Shown here: positions 52,411-64,000 of the stretch, one piece after another
Position numbering within the stretch: the first letter of the stretch is position 1
How the letters are laid out: each line of letters starts with the position of its first letter
Source of the DNA: Lingula anatina
Lineage: Eukaryota; Brachiopoda; Lingulata; Lingulida; Lingulidae
Length of the DNA stretch: 64,000 nucleotides
Assembly (NCBI RefSeq): GCF_001039355.2
Contig: NW_019775632.1
Span: 208,641 to 272,640, forward strand
Direction: 5' to 3'
Notes under the pieces: model-generated
Told to the model about the DNA's origin: nothing
The model's input: only the letters and a program-made list of their open reading frames with translations
The model's database searches: none
Translations under genes and position numbers: made by a program

Positions 52411-55400
52411 TTTTTCGAAAGCTGTAATATTTTTACCTGCAAGATATGCAATTAATGTTAGGCATTGGCACATAAAATGAATAAAAATATTATTGTAGTG
52501 GAATAAAGCACATATCGCTGCAATTTGCACTTTTCTTCTTATTATTTTTAACATTTATTTATTTTGTTTCACCTGAATACTGCAACAGGGATGAAACTCC
52601 ATGAAATAATGCAGATAACTTTTTTTTTTTATTAAAACCAGCCTCATGTGTCTGCTGTTTATTTCAGAGGAATCACTGCAGTGATATTAGCATTTTTACT
52701 ATTTGGTGTTACACAGACTCCTGATGGACCATTTAAAAGACCACATCCAGGTGAGAACATTATTTATTCTCTAATAAGGCACCTAGCTTTGTTGTATTGA
52801 AAATCATATTTTGGTTCAAGTGAATTGTAGATACATGGCATTGTAGAATATGCAGATTAATCCTTGATCTGACTTTTAAAAAAAAATTTATTATTATTTT
52901 TTTCAATTTGAAACCTGGTTTAATGCATAGCTTTTTGCACAATATCATGCTTTGACAGTATGTCTTTTTAAAAAGTAGTTCATACATCATGATATCCCAA
53001 TTGCTGTGATCTCCTGGTAGCATTACACAAGGACTGAAAGTATGACTGCTGTATGCATGATGTATGTCAGTAGCAACTTTGAAACTGAAATTTATACAAG
53101 ATATTTAATAGATCATTTCTTATAATAACATTTCTTAAAATTCAGTTTGAGCATAGTTTTATACTTAGGTTTTGGCTTAATAACATAAATAAATTCAATA
53201 GTATGATAATAAGAGTAATTCGCACACACACCTTTGTGCACTCATTTCATGCATTGTTTTTTAAATAAAGTAATTACACCATCTGATAATGTGATGGGCA
53301 GTCATTAGTATTCCACAATGGTTAAGGATATCAGTTTGTATTGGTTGTTTTCCACAACTCAATCCAGCATGTTGTCTTCTTGATGTTGGAACATATTTAT
53401 AGTAAATTAAACATGTTTCTGTTCTGGAGACTTTGCTAATTGGAAATAGCTTTCAAAACAGCTACAGTGTCTTAAAAGAAATCTGATGGTGTAACAACTT
53501 AAAAGGATTTGTGATTATGATGGTCATCAATCTTTGGTGCAGTAAACACTAATATAAGCTTAAGGTTACAGTGGAAATTGACTTGAAATGCTTGCATTTA
53601 GCTTTGCTCTTTAATTCCACATGGGTGGATGAGTTGTTTGTGAACATTGGTTTTGCTATCAAAGCTAGGATTGTTTTTGTTGGCACCTGTGGCACAGCCA
53701 ATCAGGTCCATATAAGATGTAGATTTAATATTTTTCTTCTTCTTCTTTTTCCATCTTTTTCCTTTTTCTTCAGATTTTTTTTCAAATGAGCAAGTTCTGT
53801 TATTAGAAAGTCTGGTCCTTATGCTTGCCTTAAGTTAACCTGCAGATTATCAGCAGAGAAATAAATGAATGACAGTCTTATATATATAACACTTATGCAC
53901 AGAAAAGAATTTCTTTCAAAATGATGTAAACAGTGACTTTAATACACTGATATGTTTATTCATTATGTCCAAATCATCAACTGCATTAACGTAGTCTTGT
54001 AATGGAAATTCTTTTATTGACAACTATTTGTTTTTATAGGAATAGCTGGAATAGACAGTTTACATTCAGTTCTATTTCTGACATCTTGAAAGGAGAAAAA
54101 TACAGTTGCTTCATCTAAGGACACATGTTAATTTAAAAATAGTTACATTTTTTCTTAAATGAAACTATGTCATTTAATTCTAATTTTAAAAATGTGCTGT
54201 TTTTTTTTTTTTTTTTTTTTTTTTTCGTAAATGAAACTAAGGTCACTTTAATCAAACGATTTTCAAGCAGGTATCCCACCGCCCATCTGCTGTCAATAGT
54301 GTAGTTATTTTGGAATATTATGTTTATAGTTACCAGCTTTGCTGAGTGACTGGTTCTCCTTTTTTTTATGATTGCATTCAGTGCATTATGTTTATTGCAT
54401 GGATTTTTAAAGCAATATAAATCAAATGTAATTGATTTGATAATCTGGGCTTTTGTTCCAGTGTATCACATACATTTTTTTGCATGGACATTTAAACTGT
54501 GAATGACTTGTGTGCTTTTCACCAATTTCTGATTCACATGACTGAAGGTTATATTTCGGGGGGAAAAATTCTGTTGACGTAAAAGTCTTTGTAGATTGAA
54601 CCGCTACTGTGAATGTTTTGTTTGACCTACTGAATTGAGTTTGAAGTGACTTCTTCTTTTATTTTTTATTTCTCGATCACCAGCCTTTTGGAGATTGATC
54701 CTGTGCCTTAGTATTGTATATGAATTAGCCCTGATTTTCCTACTTTTCCAGGTAAGGTTTTTACACATTTACTCACTTGCACTTATCCTGTTGTTCATAT
54801 TAAACCATTGTTTTATGATTTGTTTGGTGAATAATTTTTTATGATTTACAGTTTTGTTTGAAGGCCTACTACCAATAGTTAAAGAACAAAGTAGTTGGCA
54901 CATGTACCAAGATACAAATTCTGAGGAATAAGAGAAGATAGCATGAAAATAAATATCAAGTGATTTTGGCATTTATTATTCAGCAAGTATTGAATTTTGC
55001 ATATGAGAGCAGCCATTCACTGAAGAACGGAATAAAAAGATGATTATTATGCCTTTATTTGACACGAAAAGCAATTTTTTTTTTGTTTCAGACTGTTGAT
55101 AATGCCAGAAAGTTGTTGACTTTTTTTGATGAAACACTGGGTCAGCCACTTCCAGAGAAGGATTATGGTGGCAATTGTTTGATATATGACCCTTCTAAAC
55201 TTGAGGATCCCTTCCACAATCTCAAGGTAAGAGTAACAGGGGGCGTGGTCCAAGTTTACAAAGTATGGTAATAACTCATGAAATTTAAACCAAATTATAG
55301 TTTTTCTCAAAATATTGTCCTGTTAATAATGCTGAAAATGTTGATTCAAATGTTCAATTTGTGTCTAAAAAACTTTTGATGTTTAACAAAAATTATCTGT

Positions 55401-58400
55401 TTTGCAAGAGTAAAATTTTGCTATAAATAAAGCATAGAAAATTTTAAGTAAAAACCCTCTTCTGTTCAAGTGATGGCCAGGTATTATTTTTTTTACAAGT
55501 ACTTGTCATATTGTACCATGATACAAGCCCAGGACTCTGAGGATAGCTGTCTTTAAAAGTATTGAGACAAAGATAGTTCTGGTATAAATTTTGTTAAACA
55601 ATGCTTAAGTATTATTTCATTTATCAGCTTGTATATTTTCATGCATTTTACTTTCAGGATAAAATGGATGGTTTTGTTCCTACACATTTCTTTGGTTGGT
55701 GGTTAAAAGTAAGTAGCTGCAGTTCTATTATAGACAAAGTTCAACTGCAATGAGCATTGGGTTTGCAGTACGGTAATGACTCTTTACATGGGGAAACAGT
55801 GAGTTTCACATGTACTGTATTTTTAAGTCATAATTTCTTAAAATTAGAACAGTCTTATTGAGTGGTAGCAGCAAAATTGAAAAGCAGGTTACCTTATTTC
55901 TGTGCAGTAAAAGCACCACAAGTGCTATATAGAAATATAAGTTTTATAGTTCTGAAATAATGTCACTGAAAGATTGATACTTTATGCCCATTGAAAAGAT
56001 CCAATGATTGCCATATACGTATGTATTGTACTATACAGTGGTGGATTTAGAGGGGGGGATGTCACTGATATTCCCCTCTTGGAATTAGAATTTTGACTAG
56101 CTGCTTTATAGTTCTTATATTCCAAATGGCACTGTTTGCCCTCCAAAACACTCCAAGGAGGGCCGTGGCCTGTCATTCCTGAAAAATCGGACCCCCTCTT
56201 CAAATAATCCTGGATCCGCCCTTGTTATACTTTACTGTACTGCACTGCACTGTCTTGCATTGTAGCATATTGCACTATACTGCAGTCTACTGTATTGTAC
56301 TGTACTATACTGTAATGTACTGACTGCACTGTATTGCATTGTACTATATTGTACTGAATGGTAGTGTATTGCATTGNNNNNNNNNNNNNNNNNNNNNNNN
56401 NNNNNNNNNNNNNNNNNNNNNNNNNNNNNNNNNNNNNNNNNNNNNNNNNNNNNNNNNNNNNNNNNNNNNNNNNNNNNNNNNNNNNNNNNNNNNNNNNNNN
56501 NNNNNNNNNNNNNNNNNNNNNNNNNNNNNNNNNNNNNNNNNNNNNNNNNNNNNNNNNNNNNTTTTTTTTTTGTTTCAGACTGTTGATAATGCCAGAAAGT
56601 TGTTGACTTTTTTTGATGAAACACTGGGTCAGCCACTTCCAGAGAAGGATTATGGTGGCAATTGTTTGATATATGACCCTTCTAAACTTGAGGATCCCTT
56701 CCACAATCTCAAGGTAAGAGTAACAGGGGGCGTGGTCCAAGTTTACAAAGTATGGTAATAACTCATGAAATTTAAACCAAATTATAGTTTTTCTCAAAAT
56801 ATTGTCCTGTTAATAATGCTGAAAATGTTGATTCAAATGTTCAATTTGTGTCTAAAAAACTTTTGATGTTTAACAAAAATTATCTGTTTTGCAAGAGTAA
56901 AATTTTGCTATAAATAAAGCATAGAAAATTTTAAGTAAAAACCCTCTTCTGTTCAAGTGATGGCCAGGTATTATTTTTTTTACAAGTACTTGTCATATTG
57001 TACCATGATACAAGCCCAGGACTCTGAGGATAGCTGTCTTTAAAAGTATTGAGACAAAGATAGTTCTGGTATAAATTTTGTTAAACAATGCTTAAGTATT
57101 ATTTCATTTATCAGCTTGTATATTTTCATGCATTTTACTTTCAGGATAAAATGGATGGTTTTGTTCCTACACATTTCTTTGGTTGGTGGTTAAAAGTAAG
57201 TAGCTGCAGTTCTATTATAGACAAAGTTCAACTGCAATGAGCATTGGGTTCATGGGCGTAACTAGGCATACGCACGGATGCACTGTGCGTACAATTTTTT
57301 GGCCAACCATGATATTATTTTATATAAATTTAGCGTATTTTTCACGGAATATAAAAGAAAATCCTCTGCTTATTAAGTAAACTGTATGTACAAACCTCTG
57401 TATCAATTGTATAGGCACAATTGTTCTGACCCCCCCCCTCCCCCACCGTCTTGCAAACTGAGGTAAACAATGCCTGTAACCTTAACAAGTCCTATCTTAA
57501 TCGTCCATCTAACTGGAACTTCCTTTACCCCTTAATTGGAGGGTTCAGTGGCCCTCAACTCTTCTGTAACCTCTTTCTTGAGAATATCAAACGCATTCTC
57601 GCTGGGGATATTTATCTCAGGTAAAAATCTGCCTGAGTGTTATTTTCAAAGAGCAGCTCCCGCAACCCTGGGGGCACTAGATAAAATCTGGACACCAGGT
57701 TTAAGAAGGAGCTAGAGAAACAAAGGAAGAATTTTTCCTGCAAAGCTTCAAAGAATTTTGACACGGACTTGACCCAGCTTACCCCTCCAAACTAACAGAG
57801 TGACATGGGCAATTTTCACAAACAAATAATTAAACTTAGATGTATCAGAGCTCTGTCGTGTCGTACAATTGGTTGTTTTTTGGGACCCATGAATCCACAT
57901 GTAAGGTGAATGAAACCGTATGTTAGTTCAACTCAGAGGTGGATCCAGGATTATTCGAAGGGGGTTCCACATATGCGAAGCTAGCCTCCTTTTAAATAAA
58001 TAGGTAGACCGGGGCTAAACGCCCAGTCGGAGTCAAATGCCCACCCGCTTTTTTCAGGTATTACGTATAAATACGCGTCTCGTGATGTTTTGTCCACTTC
58101 CGATTTCTAGCAGACTAATCCTCCATGACGGAGATAACCACAAACTAAAAAGTAAGCATTTTATGATAATTTGTTCATTTTTGCCCTGTTTACAGTAATC
58201 TAGCCTTTTCCTTAACATCAGTGACACCATCTACCAAATGCACGAATTTAAAAAACTTTGTTGGTGACAGATAGGATGATGTCAGACCTCCATACAAGTC
58301 TCGATGAAGTCAGATTTATAAAACCTTTCCCGCCGAATTTTGCAAAAATATACAAAATCTCACTTTGGGGCAAAACGCCCATGCTGATATGGGGCAAAAC

Positions 58401-60072
58401 GCCTATAGTGGGCGTTTTGCCCCGATCACTGGGCGTTTTGCCCCTTTTCGTTTTTAGATAAAAAATAATTCTAAAAAGATGCGGAAGTGTTCTTTCATGC
58501 ACTTTTTTTTATTGTATATCATCAGTTATTACACTTATATGGGGAAAAGCCAAAGCAAGTGGCTGTACTAGGAACTTAATTTTGGAAGTATCACAGTGCC
58601 CTACCGTAAAGAGTAGAATTACAGCTCATTTAAATTTGATGGGTATTTTTATTATCTCAGTACCACAAAAAATTATCTGTTGCTTTAAAGGCTTACTAAG
58701 TTGTCCCGTAGAAATATAATTTAATTTTATTTTGCTTTGTACAAAGGCGGGGCATAACGCCTATAGTTTGGGGCAAGACGCCCACGGTAGGCATTTAGCC
58801 CCCTGGTGCGAGGCGTATTGCCCCAGCAATGGCTCAAAAAGGCCGATTTTTTAATTCACTTATTTTTTACCTATAAGGTTTTTCTTTTGTTTGTTTCCAA
58901 AAGTGTTACCGTTCTGGGTAATAAGAATAATGAAACTTTTTTCATTGCGAGAATGTTTCTGACTAAATGATGATTTTATTATTCATGGAAATTAAGCTGC
59001 GATGTGTGGTACATATCATGTAATTACGCTGTCCTTCATCTCTTGCGTTAGTCTACATTTTGCTGGGAATTTTTAAAAAAACTGTGCGTACAATTTTTAA
59101 AGGTCTGGTTACGCCCCTGGGGTTTGCAGTACGGTAATGACTCTTTACATGGGGAAACAGTGAGTTTCACATGTACTGTATTTTTAAGTCATAATTTCTT
59201 AAAATTAGAACAGTCTTATTGAGTGGTAGCAGCAAAATTGAAAAGCAGGTTACCTTATTTTTGAATTCTGTGCAGTAAAAGCACCACAAGTGCTATATAG
59301 AAATATAAGTTTTATAGTTCTGAAATAATGTCACTGAAAGATTGATACTTTATGCCCATTGAAAAGATCCAATGATTGCCATATACGTATGTATTGTACT
59401 ATACAGTGGTAGATTTAGAGGGGGGGATGTCACTGATATTCCCCTCTTGGAATTAGAATTTTGACTAGCTGCTTTATAGTTCTTATATTCCAAATGGCAC
59501 TGTTTGCCCTCCAAAACACTCCAAGGAGGGCCGTGGCCTGTCATTCCTGAAAAATCGGACCCCCTCTTCAAATAATCCTGGATCCGCCCTTGTTATACTT
59601 TACTGTACTGCACTGCACTGTCTTGCATTGTAGCATATTGCACTATACTGCAGTCTACTGTATTGTACTGTACTATACTGTAATGTACTGACTGCACTGT
59701 ATTGCATTGTACTATATTGTACTGAATGGTAGTGTATTGCATTGTACTGTACTGTACTGTATTGCACTGCACTGCATTCCACTGTATTGTAATGTGTATC
59801 AGTCTTTATTGGAATCAGTTGCCTGCAGATTATAATACCATTTCCACGTATAGATGCATCAGCATTGATTTTAGATTAGAGTCATTACTGGAGTGAAACT
59901 ATCAAAGCACTGAGCTGCTAAATGAACGCACAAAGCTAGAATATCTGATATATCCTGTTGGTATCTGATTTGGAAATAATTATGATGTGCTGTAGTCAAG
60001 TTTATCATTTTTTCTTTTCTTTCTATGTTATTTTAAGACGTCTTTCAATTTTGTTATGTATACGGAACATAG

Positions 60073-60104
<32 letters not shown>

Positions 60105-61261
60105 CTCATTACATAGTGATATTTAAAGTGCAAGTAAATAAGTTCTAAGTATGATACATTATTGAATGTGCATTCAATAAAAGTAAGAGCCCTCTTTCAA
60201 AAAATGTTAGATGGGATAGAAAATTTCATACTGTAGAGTGAAAGAAGGAAAAGGTCAGCAAAATTATATACTGGTCCTGGGAAATAAAAAAAAAAACTCT
60301 TGTGAAAGTATCTGTTCAATTCATGTAGAAAGTTATTTGTATTCCTTCTTTACAAAAGATGGCAAAAATGTAGATCAAATTTTTTTGCTTTTCCAGACTT
60401 TGATCCTGCGAGATTACTGGTTGTGCACTGTGCTCAGTATCATGTTTGAGGTTCTAGAGTATACCCTAGAGCACCAGCTGCCCAATTTTAGCGAATGCTG
60501 GTGGGATCATGTGAGTACAACTGCATGTAAAACTTTTATATGTATATAACATAAATGCAGACTTTTTCCAAGAAAAAAGGCAAATACTGAAAGGGATGAA
60601 AAAAGGCATTTTTTGAAGTGTTAGGAAAACCAAATTCAGTTGAAATTGTATTGAATTTCACTTTTTTTTTCTCCTGAATAACAGTGTTTTCTTGTGACAT
60701 CTTGTCCACTAACTGACCATCAAGCCATGGCTGATAAAAGTGTTAACTCTTTGTTGATATAATGAATGTGCTTTTTTGATGTGAAAGCAAAGATGGCACG
60801 GAATCTAGGGATCTGACATAATGTCCAGTGTAGAAGAAAACTTTCTAGGCCTGCATCTTTATTTACAAATTCATGGCTAATGACATATCATGCTACAATG
60901 ACCACTAATGTACGCACACAGTATGTTCATTACTTTTGGTGCTGAAATTTAATCAAAATGAATGTAAATATGGAGATTAAGACAGATTATCAAAATGGGG
61001 TTGTCTCTTGATTACTGTCAATTTGCAGATTTGTTTTAGTTTGAATATCCCATTTGCTATATTTGAGTTGCCATCCCACATAGGTTCTCACAAATGTGTA
61101 CGCATACTCATTTTCCTGCAAACATTTGAAACACAGGCGCATATGAACACGTAAACACACATGTAGTTGGAATTAATGGAGGGGACAAAATTATCTACCC
61201 CTTCCATTTCTGAAGCATGTATTTAATATACAAAGAGTAGTATCCCCCAAGTTCTTTTTAT

Positions 61262-61342
<81 letters not shown>

Positions 61343-63922
61343 GTGTGTGTGTGTTTGTGTGTGTGTTCTTGTAAATGCCTTCTCATTTTCATATCATAAC
61401 ATACTGTCCATCAGTAAGTTTCAATAATCTTCTTCAGTGGATAATGGATGCCTTAGTGTGTAATGGTCTGGGTATCTACTTGGGTATGAAGACTCTGAAA
61501 TATCTCTCACTAAAACACTACCACTGGAGGGGGATGTGGAAAATACACACATACAGGTAAGAACAAAAGCAATTTTAACACTATGGAAATTACAATAATT
61601 CCTCACAAAAATTAAGAGCCTCCCTTGTTTCTTTTTAATATCTTTCAAAGATTCAATGACAATTAACTGTGGTTGGGGGGTGGGGGGCACAGGCTTAGTC
61701 CAGTCTATAACATCATTTTGACCACAACTCCACTTAATGGTCAAACAATATCACTGAGGAAGACTGCACCAAAGAGCAGTTGAGAATTTCTGCAAATACT
61801 GGTAATTTAAGATCTTTTGCCTAGTCCTCTTTTGGATGAAAAAAATGAATCTCTTAAGACTCTATCTTTTAAAGATTCATCGTGTTAAGTTCCTCACAAA
61901 AATTCTGTCATATAAAACTATTTTCTCTCCCAAAATTCCAAACCCATGGCCATTTTTATCAGATATTACCAGTATGATGTTATTTTCAAAAATGTGATTA
62001 TTCCTTTTTGTTTGAATATAGTGGGAAATTACAGTACATGTATCACTTTGTGCATCATTCCACCTGGGGTTATATCCGTTCAATATTCCATTAATACATG
62101 GCACCTCTAGTAATATTGCATGTCAAGATTTCTTCTGTTTCTTTGGGCCTGTAGCCAGTTATTTCAAAGGGGGGGAGGGGGCTCTTTTTCTGAAAAAGTG
62201 GACCTTTTACCATGAAACCTTTGTGTACCAAGATCAATTTTAATTCAGAGGAGACCTTTTCCCACCAAAAAGCAGTTTGTTTGAAACCCCCCCACCCCCA
62301 CCCCAGCTTGGGGCCTGTTCTTTCACATTGGCAAGAATTAAACTGCTGCTGGTGTGTTGATTACTGTGAATTTGAATCAGATGAATCATGATAATAGCTT
62401 ATAGAATGATACAGGCACCAGCTCACCTGTAAGGAACAGAGGCTAGATTTCATATTTACTTTCACATCAAGATATGTATTCTTTCAAAATTGATGGTTTA
62501 TACAAAATTATCATAGATATAATTTAGTTTTATGGTGATCAGTTGGGCCTCTAATTTAAACATCTGGTCCATTTAGAGTGCACAATTATAATTTATACAA
62601 ATGTAATTTTTCACCTTTTTTTGTCACAGAGGCCGTCTCCAGCGTGTTGCTTCCCAGTTCACCCCCTACAGCTGGATGGACTTCGATTGGAGGCCCACAT
62701 TCAGCTTGAAGCGATGGTTGGCAATGTTGGGAATCATCATTATGGTGAGACATTTAGAGAAATCAGAACTTTTCATTTCAGGCTCATAATAGTTTCATTT
62801 TAATAATACACTTAGTCTAGTTTATTTTAGGTTTTAGTGATTTTTCCCAATACAGCAGCCCATAATGTTGCCTTTTTCTTCTCAAATTTGTATCAAGCAA
62901 ATATGTTAATTTCAGTGTTGTAATTTTGTGTGATATTTTTTTAGTCATTCTAAACTATTACTATTATGCCTTTTTAGAAACTCAAAATCTTTGGCTCAAT
63001 AATATTGGTGTAAACAGCATGTAATCTTTTGTAGACCAACTACATGTACCATTTTTGAAATCCATGCCATTAACTATAATTTTTGAATTACTTAATTTTC
63101 AGTTTTTGGCTGCAGAACTGAACACATTCTACCTGAAATTTGTGTTGTGGATTCCACCTGAGCACTATTTATGTTTGGGGCGTCTGGTGTTCTTCCTGTT
63201 TGCAGGAGCTGTTGCTATGAGGGAGGCTTTCCAGTTTCTTGACGATCCGTAAGTCAGCAGGTTTCTGTAGTAATATCTTTCAATGATATTGTAGTTACCT
63301 TTGCACGGTTTTGGCTTAATAAAAATGTGGACTTTTCATTGTCAGTGTGGTTATGAAACTTAGCTTATTAGAACTAAAATGATGCTTAGCGGCAGATTTA
63401 TTGATTGACTTATGTTAGGCAATTTTTTAAAGAGATTCTGTGTTACTTACCAATTAAGGATGCAAGAAGTGTTTTTGTTAATGAAAGGTCCCATACTAGC
63501 ATGTATGGCAAACTGTGAAAGGAAGTATTTTTTTCGTAAAACTCACAATTTGTCTTTGCAGAAATTGTAAGAAGTTTGGTCGTCAGGCTTGGATGATAGC
63601 TGCTATAATTATAACAGAGCTTCTTATAGTGCTCAAGTTTGACTGGCAGACTGTTTCTAAGCCCATTCCATTCCCTGTTGCCTGTTTCTGGATTCTTGGC
63701 ATTGTGGGATTGTTTGTTTACACAATTTGGAAATTTTACCTCCATCCACATAAAGTTATCGCAAAGAGTCATCAGACCACTAATGGGGATGTTGTTATGA
63801 ACAATAATGATAGAAAGACGCAGAATAAAGCCGAGGGTGGCAGTAATGGCAGTGTATCCAACTCGCCACTCAAACAGCTTCGCTTCCGTGTCAACAGGGA
63901 CAGCCAAAATGGCAAAAGTTGA
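50788..63922 (+). CDS. PTDSS2: Phosphatidylserine synthase 2
   Basis: Eleven exons join in frame to 465 codons plus stop: 50788-50891, 51690-51791, 52668-52750, 54684-54751, 55092-55226, 55658-55708, 60397-60510, 61438-61556, 62630-62744, 63103-63248, 63562-63922. The enzyme swaps the head group of phosphatidylethanolamine for L-serine in the ER/mitochondria-associated membrane. Diagnostic strings: [124 protein letters not shown] and VAMREAFQF. About eight to ten hydrophobic segments alternate with these loops. The C-terminal ~60 residues are polar, Asn/Ser/Lys-rich and not conserved. The start is the first ATG in the first exon, shorter at the N-terminus than the human protein. Exons 5 and 6 recur at 56579-56713 and 57145-57195 beyond an N gap. 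PTDSS2 fits better than PTDSS1 from the loop sequences. Confidence 0.95.
52366..52412. repeat. (TTTA)n microsatellite
   Basis: Uninterrupted TTTA units in the intron between exons ending 51791 and starting 52668. Confidence 0.9.
56036..56224. mobile_element. hAT-like MITE relic
   Basis: The left end CAGTGGTGGATTTAG and the right end CTGGATCCGCCCTTG are near-inverted copies of the widespread CAGTGGCGGATCCAG-type terminus of hAT MITEs. No clean 8-bp target duplication is visible. The copy at about 59405-59593 is the same insertion in the duplicated block. Confidence 0.55.
56230..56376. repeat. TACTG-type pentanucleotide tract, broken by the gap
   Basis: Degenerate TACTG/TATTG/CACTG units run up to the N run at 56377-56561. 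The same tract is complete at 59590-59795. The repeat probably caused the assembly break. Frames through it and through the Ns are not genes. Confidence 0.85.
56377..56561. other. Assembly gap (185 N)
   Basis: A run of Ns. The sequence on its right restarts with the poly-T and exon 5 of PTDSS2, already present at 55075. Confidence 0.99.
57251..59119. mobile_element. 1.87-kb DNA transposon, non-autonomous, 5-bp target duplication
   Basis: The insertion starts CATGGGCGTAACTAGGC and ends with the inverted copy GGTCTGGTTACGCCCCTG. It is flanked by GGGTT at 57246-57250 and 59120-59124, and copy 1 shows the empty site with a single GGGTT. No transposase frame is recognised. It holds a CAGAGGTGGATCCAGG-type hAT-like end near 57935 and the GGGGCAAAACGCC motifs at 58013-58826, so it is probably composite. 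The TIR resembles that of the 175-bp MITEs, which also have 5-bp duplications. Confidence 0.85.
58013..58826. repeat. Dispersed GGGGCAAAACGCC motifs in both orientations
   Basis: Exact or near copies at 58013 (GGGGCTAAACGCCC), 58367-58380, 58391-58403, 58410-58423 (inverted), 58431-58444 (inverted), then related forms at about 58749, 58771 and 58815. Direct and inverted copies face each other and could form hairpins. Clustered at two ends of an ~0.8-kb block, they look like subterminal transposase-binding repeats of a nested element. That role is inference. Confidence 0.7.
59590..59795. repeat. TACTG-type pentanucleotide tract
   Basis: Complete version of the degenerate pentamer tract at 56230-56376. 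It lies in a PTDSS2 intron. Open frames across it encode Tyr-Ser-Val-Gln periodic peptides and are not genes. Confidence 0.85.
60073..60103. repeat. (ATT)n microsatellite
   Basis: ATT units in the PTDSS2 intron before exon 60397. Confidence 0.85.
61267..61334. repeat. (AT)n microsatellite followed by (GT)n
   Basis: About 33 AT units, then GT units to about 61368, shortly before the PTDSS2 exon at 61438. Confidence 0.9.
62144..62317. mobile_element. 174-bp MITE with 5-bp target duplication
   Basis: The left end TGGGCCTGTAGCC and the right end GCTTGGGGCCTG are diverged inverted repeats matching the element at 30211-30385. Flanks are TTCTT at 62139-62143 and 62318-62322. The interior has the same TCTTTTTCTGAAAAAGTGGA string and C-rich right part. 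It lies in a PTDSS2 intron. Confidence 0.75.
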
Positions 63923-64000
63923 ATGAATAGTCACAATTAAACATTGCATGAACATGTATCAGAAGAAAGAAATGTTATTTTGCATATCACAAACCATGCT

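Larger units (their letters stand above)
55075..56376. repeat. Direct duplication around PTDSS2 exons 5-6, copy 1
   Basis: The block starts at a poly-T before the exon-5 acceptor and ends where the N run begins. It recurs at 56562-59744 at an initial offset of 1487. It lacks the 1.87-kb insertion found in copy 2 and so preserves the empty site GGGTT (near 55759). Confidence 0.93.
56562..59744. repeat. Direct duplication around PTDSS2 exons 5-6, copy 2 with insertion
   Basis: Repeats 55075-56376, with exons 56579-56713 and 57145-57195 intact. The two exons sum to 186 nt, so using both copies would keep frame and add 62 residues to a conserved enzyme core. That is unlikely and supports an allelic duplicate. 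A 1,869-bp insertion (57251-59119) interrupts this copy. Confidence 0.93.

Noticed and set aside
56036-56224. 8-bp target duplication for the hAT-like MITE
   Set aside because: The flanks GTACTATA and TTATACTT share only a weak core, so I do not claim a duplication.
56225-56797. Long open frames across the N run and the TACTG tract
   Set aside because: They exist only because N codons are not stops and because a five-base repeat is open in several frames.
59600-59782. Peptide rich in Tyr-Ser-Val-Gln
   Set aside because: Translation of a simple pentanucleotide repeat, with no start or splice context.

Overview
This is a eukaryotic (metazoan) nuclear window: AT-rich, with GT-AG split genes, introns of about 0.1-5 kb, many small DNA-transposon relics and microsatellites. 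The encoded proteins are animal-type (phosphatidylserine synthase 2, UBC12/UBE2M, RPS13, perilipin, fatty acyl-CoA reductase). I infer a marine invertebrate, perhaps a mollusc or other lophotrochozoan, but the sequence alone does not settle the phylum. The window is draft assembly: single n characters lie at 59, 9943 and 42367 and an N run at 56377-56561.

Layout: (1) 1-115, terminal piece of a Helitron-like element. (2) 195-15587 (+), a >1,450-residue protein of unknown function whose 5' end lies left of the window; I read two related Rossmann/methyltransferase-like domains in tandem and a kinase-like tail. (3) 17264-19303, a Helitron-like element with eight ~145-bp repeats, each with a DR1-type nuclear-receptor motif. 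(4) 20890-26731 (+), complete 13-exon fatty acyl-CoA reductase, 515 aa, with an unusual Arg in the catalytic YxxxK motif. (5) 27906-29849 (-), ribosomal protein S13. (6) 31018-34184 (+), perilipin-like lipid droplet protein. (7) 35698-38715 (-), NEDD8-conjugating enzyme UBE2M. (8) 36861-47889, a 5.5-kb direct duplication containing UBE2M exons 1-2 again. (9) 50788-63922 (+), phosphatidylserine synthase 2, again with a gap-flanked duplication of two exons.

Four of the six genes are ordinary housekeeping or lipid genes. Three (acyl-CoA reductase, perilipin, phosphatidylserine synthase) act in lipid metabolism, and a transposon carrying a nuclear-receptor-site array sits directly upstream of the first. 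All three large direct duplications are separated by assembly gap characters and differ by small allelic-type changes, so I read them as both haplotypes laid end to end rather than real gene duplications. No gene cluster of a wholly new kind is proven. The best leads are the tandem-domain protein (2), the DR1-array element (3), the K-to-R reductase (4) and a transposon group with 5-bp target duplications, one copy of which is present in one haplotype and absent in the other.
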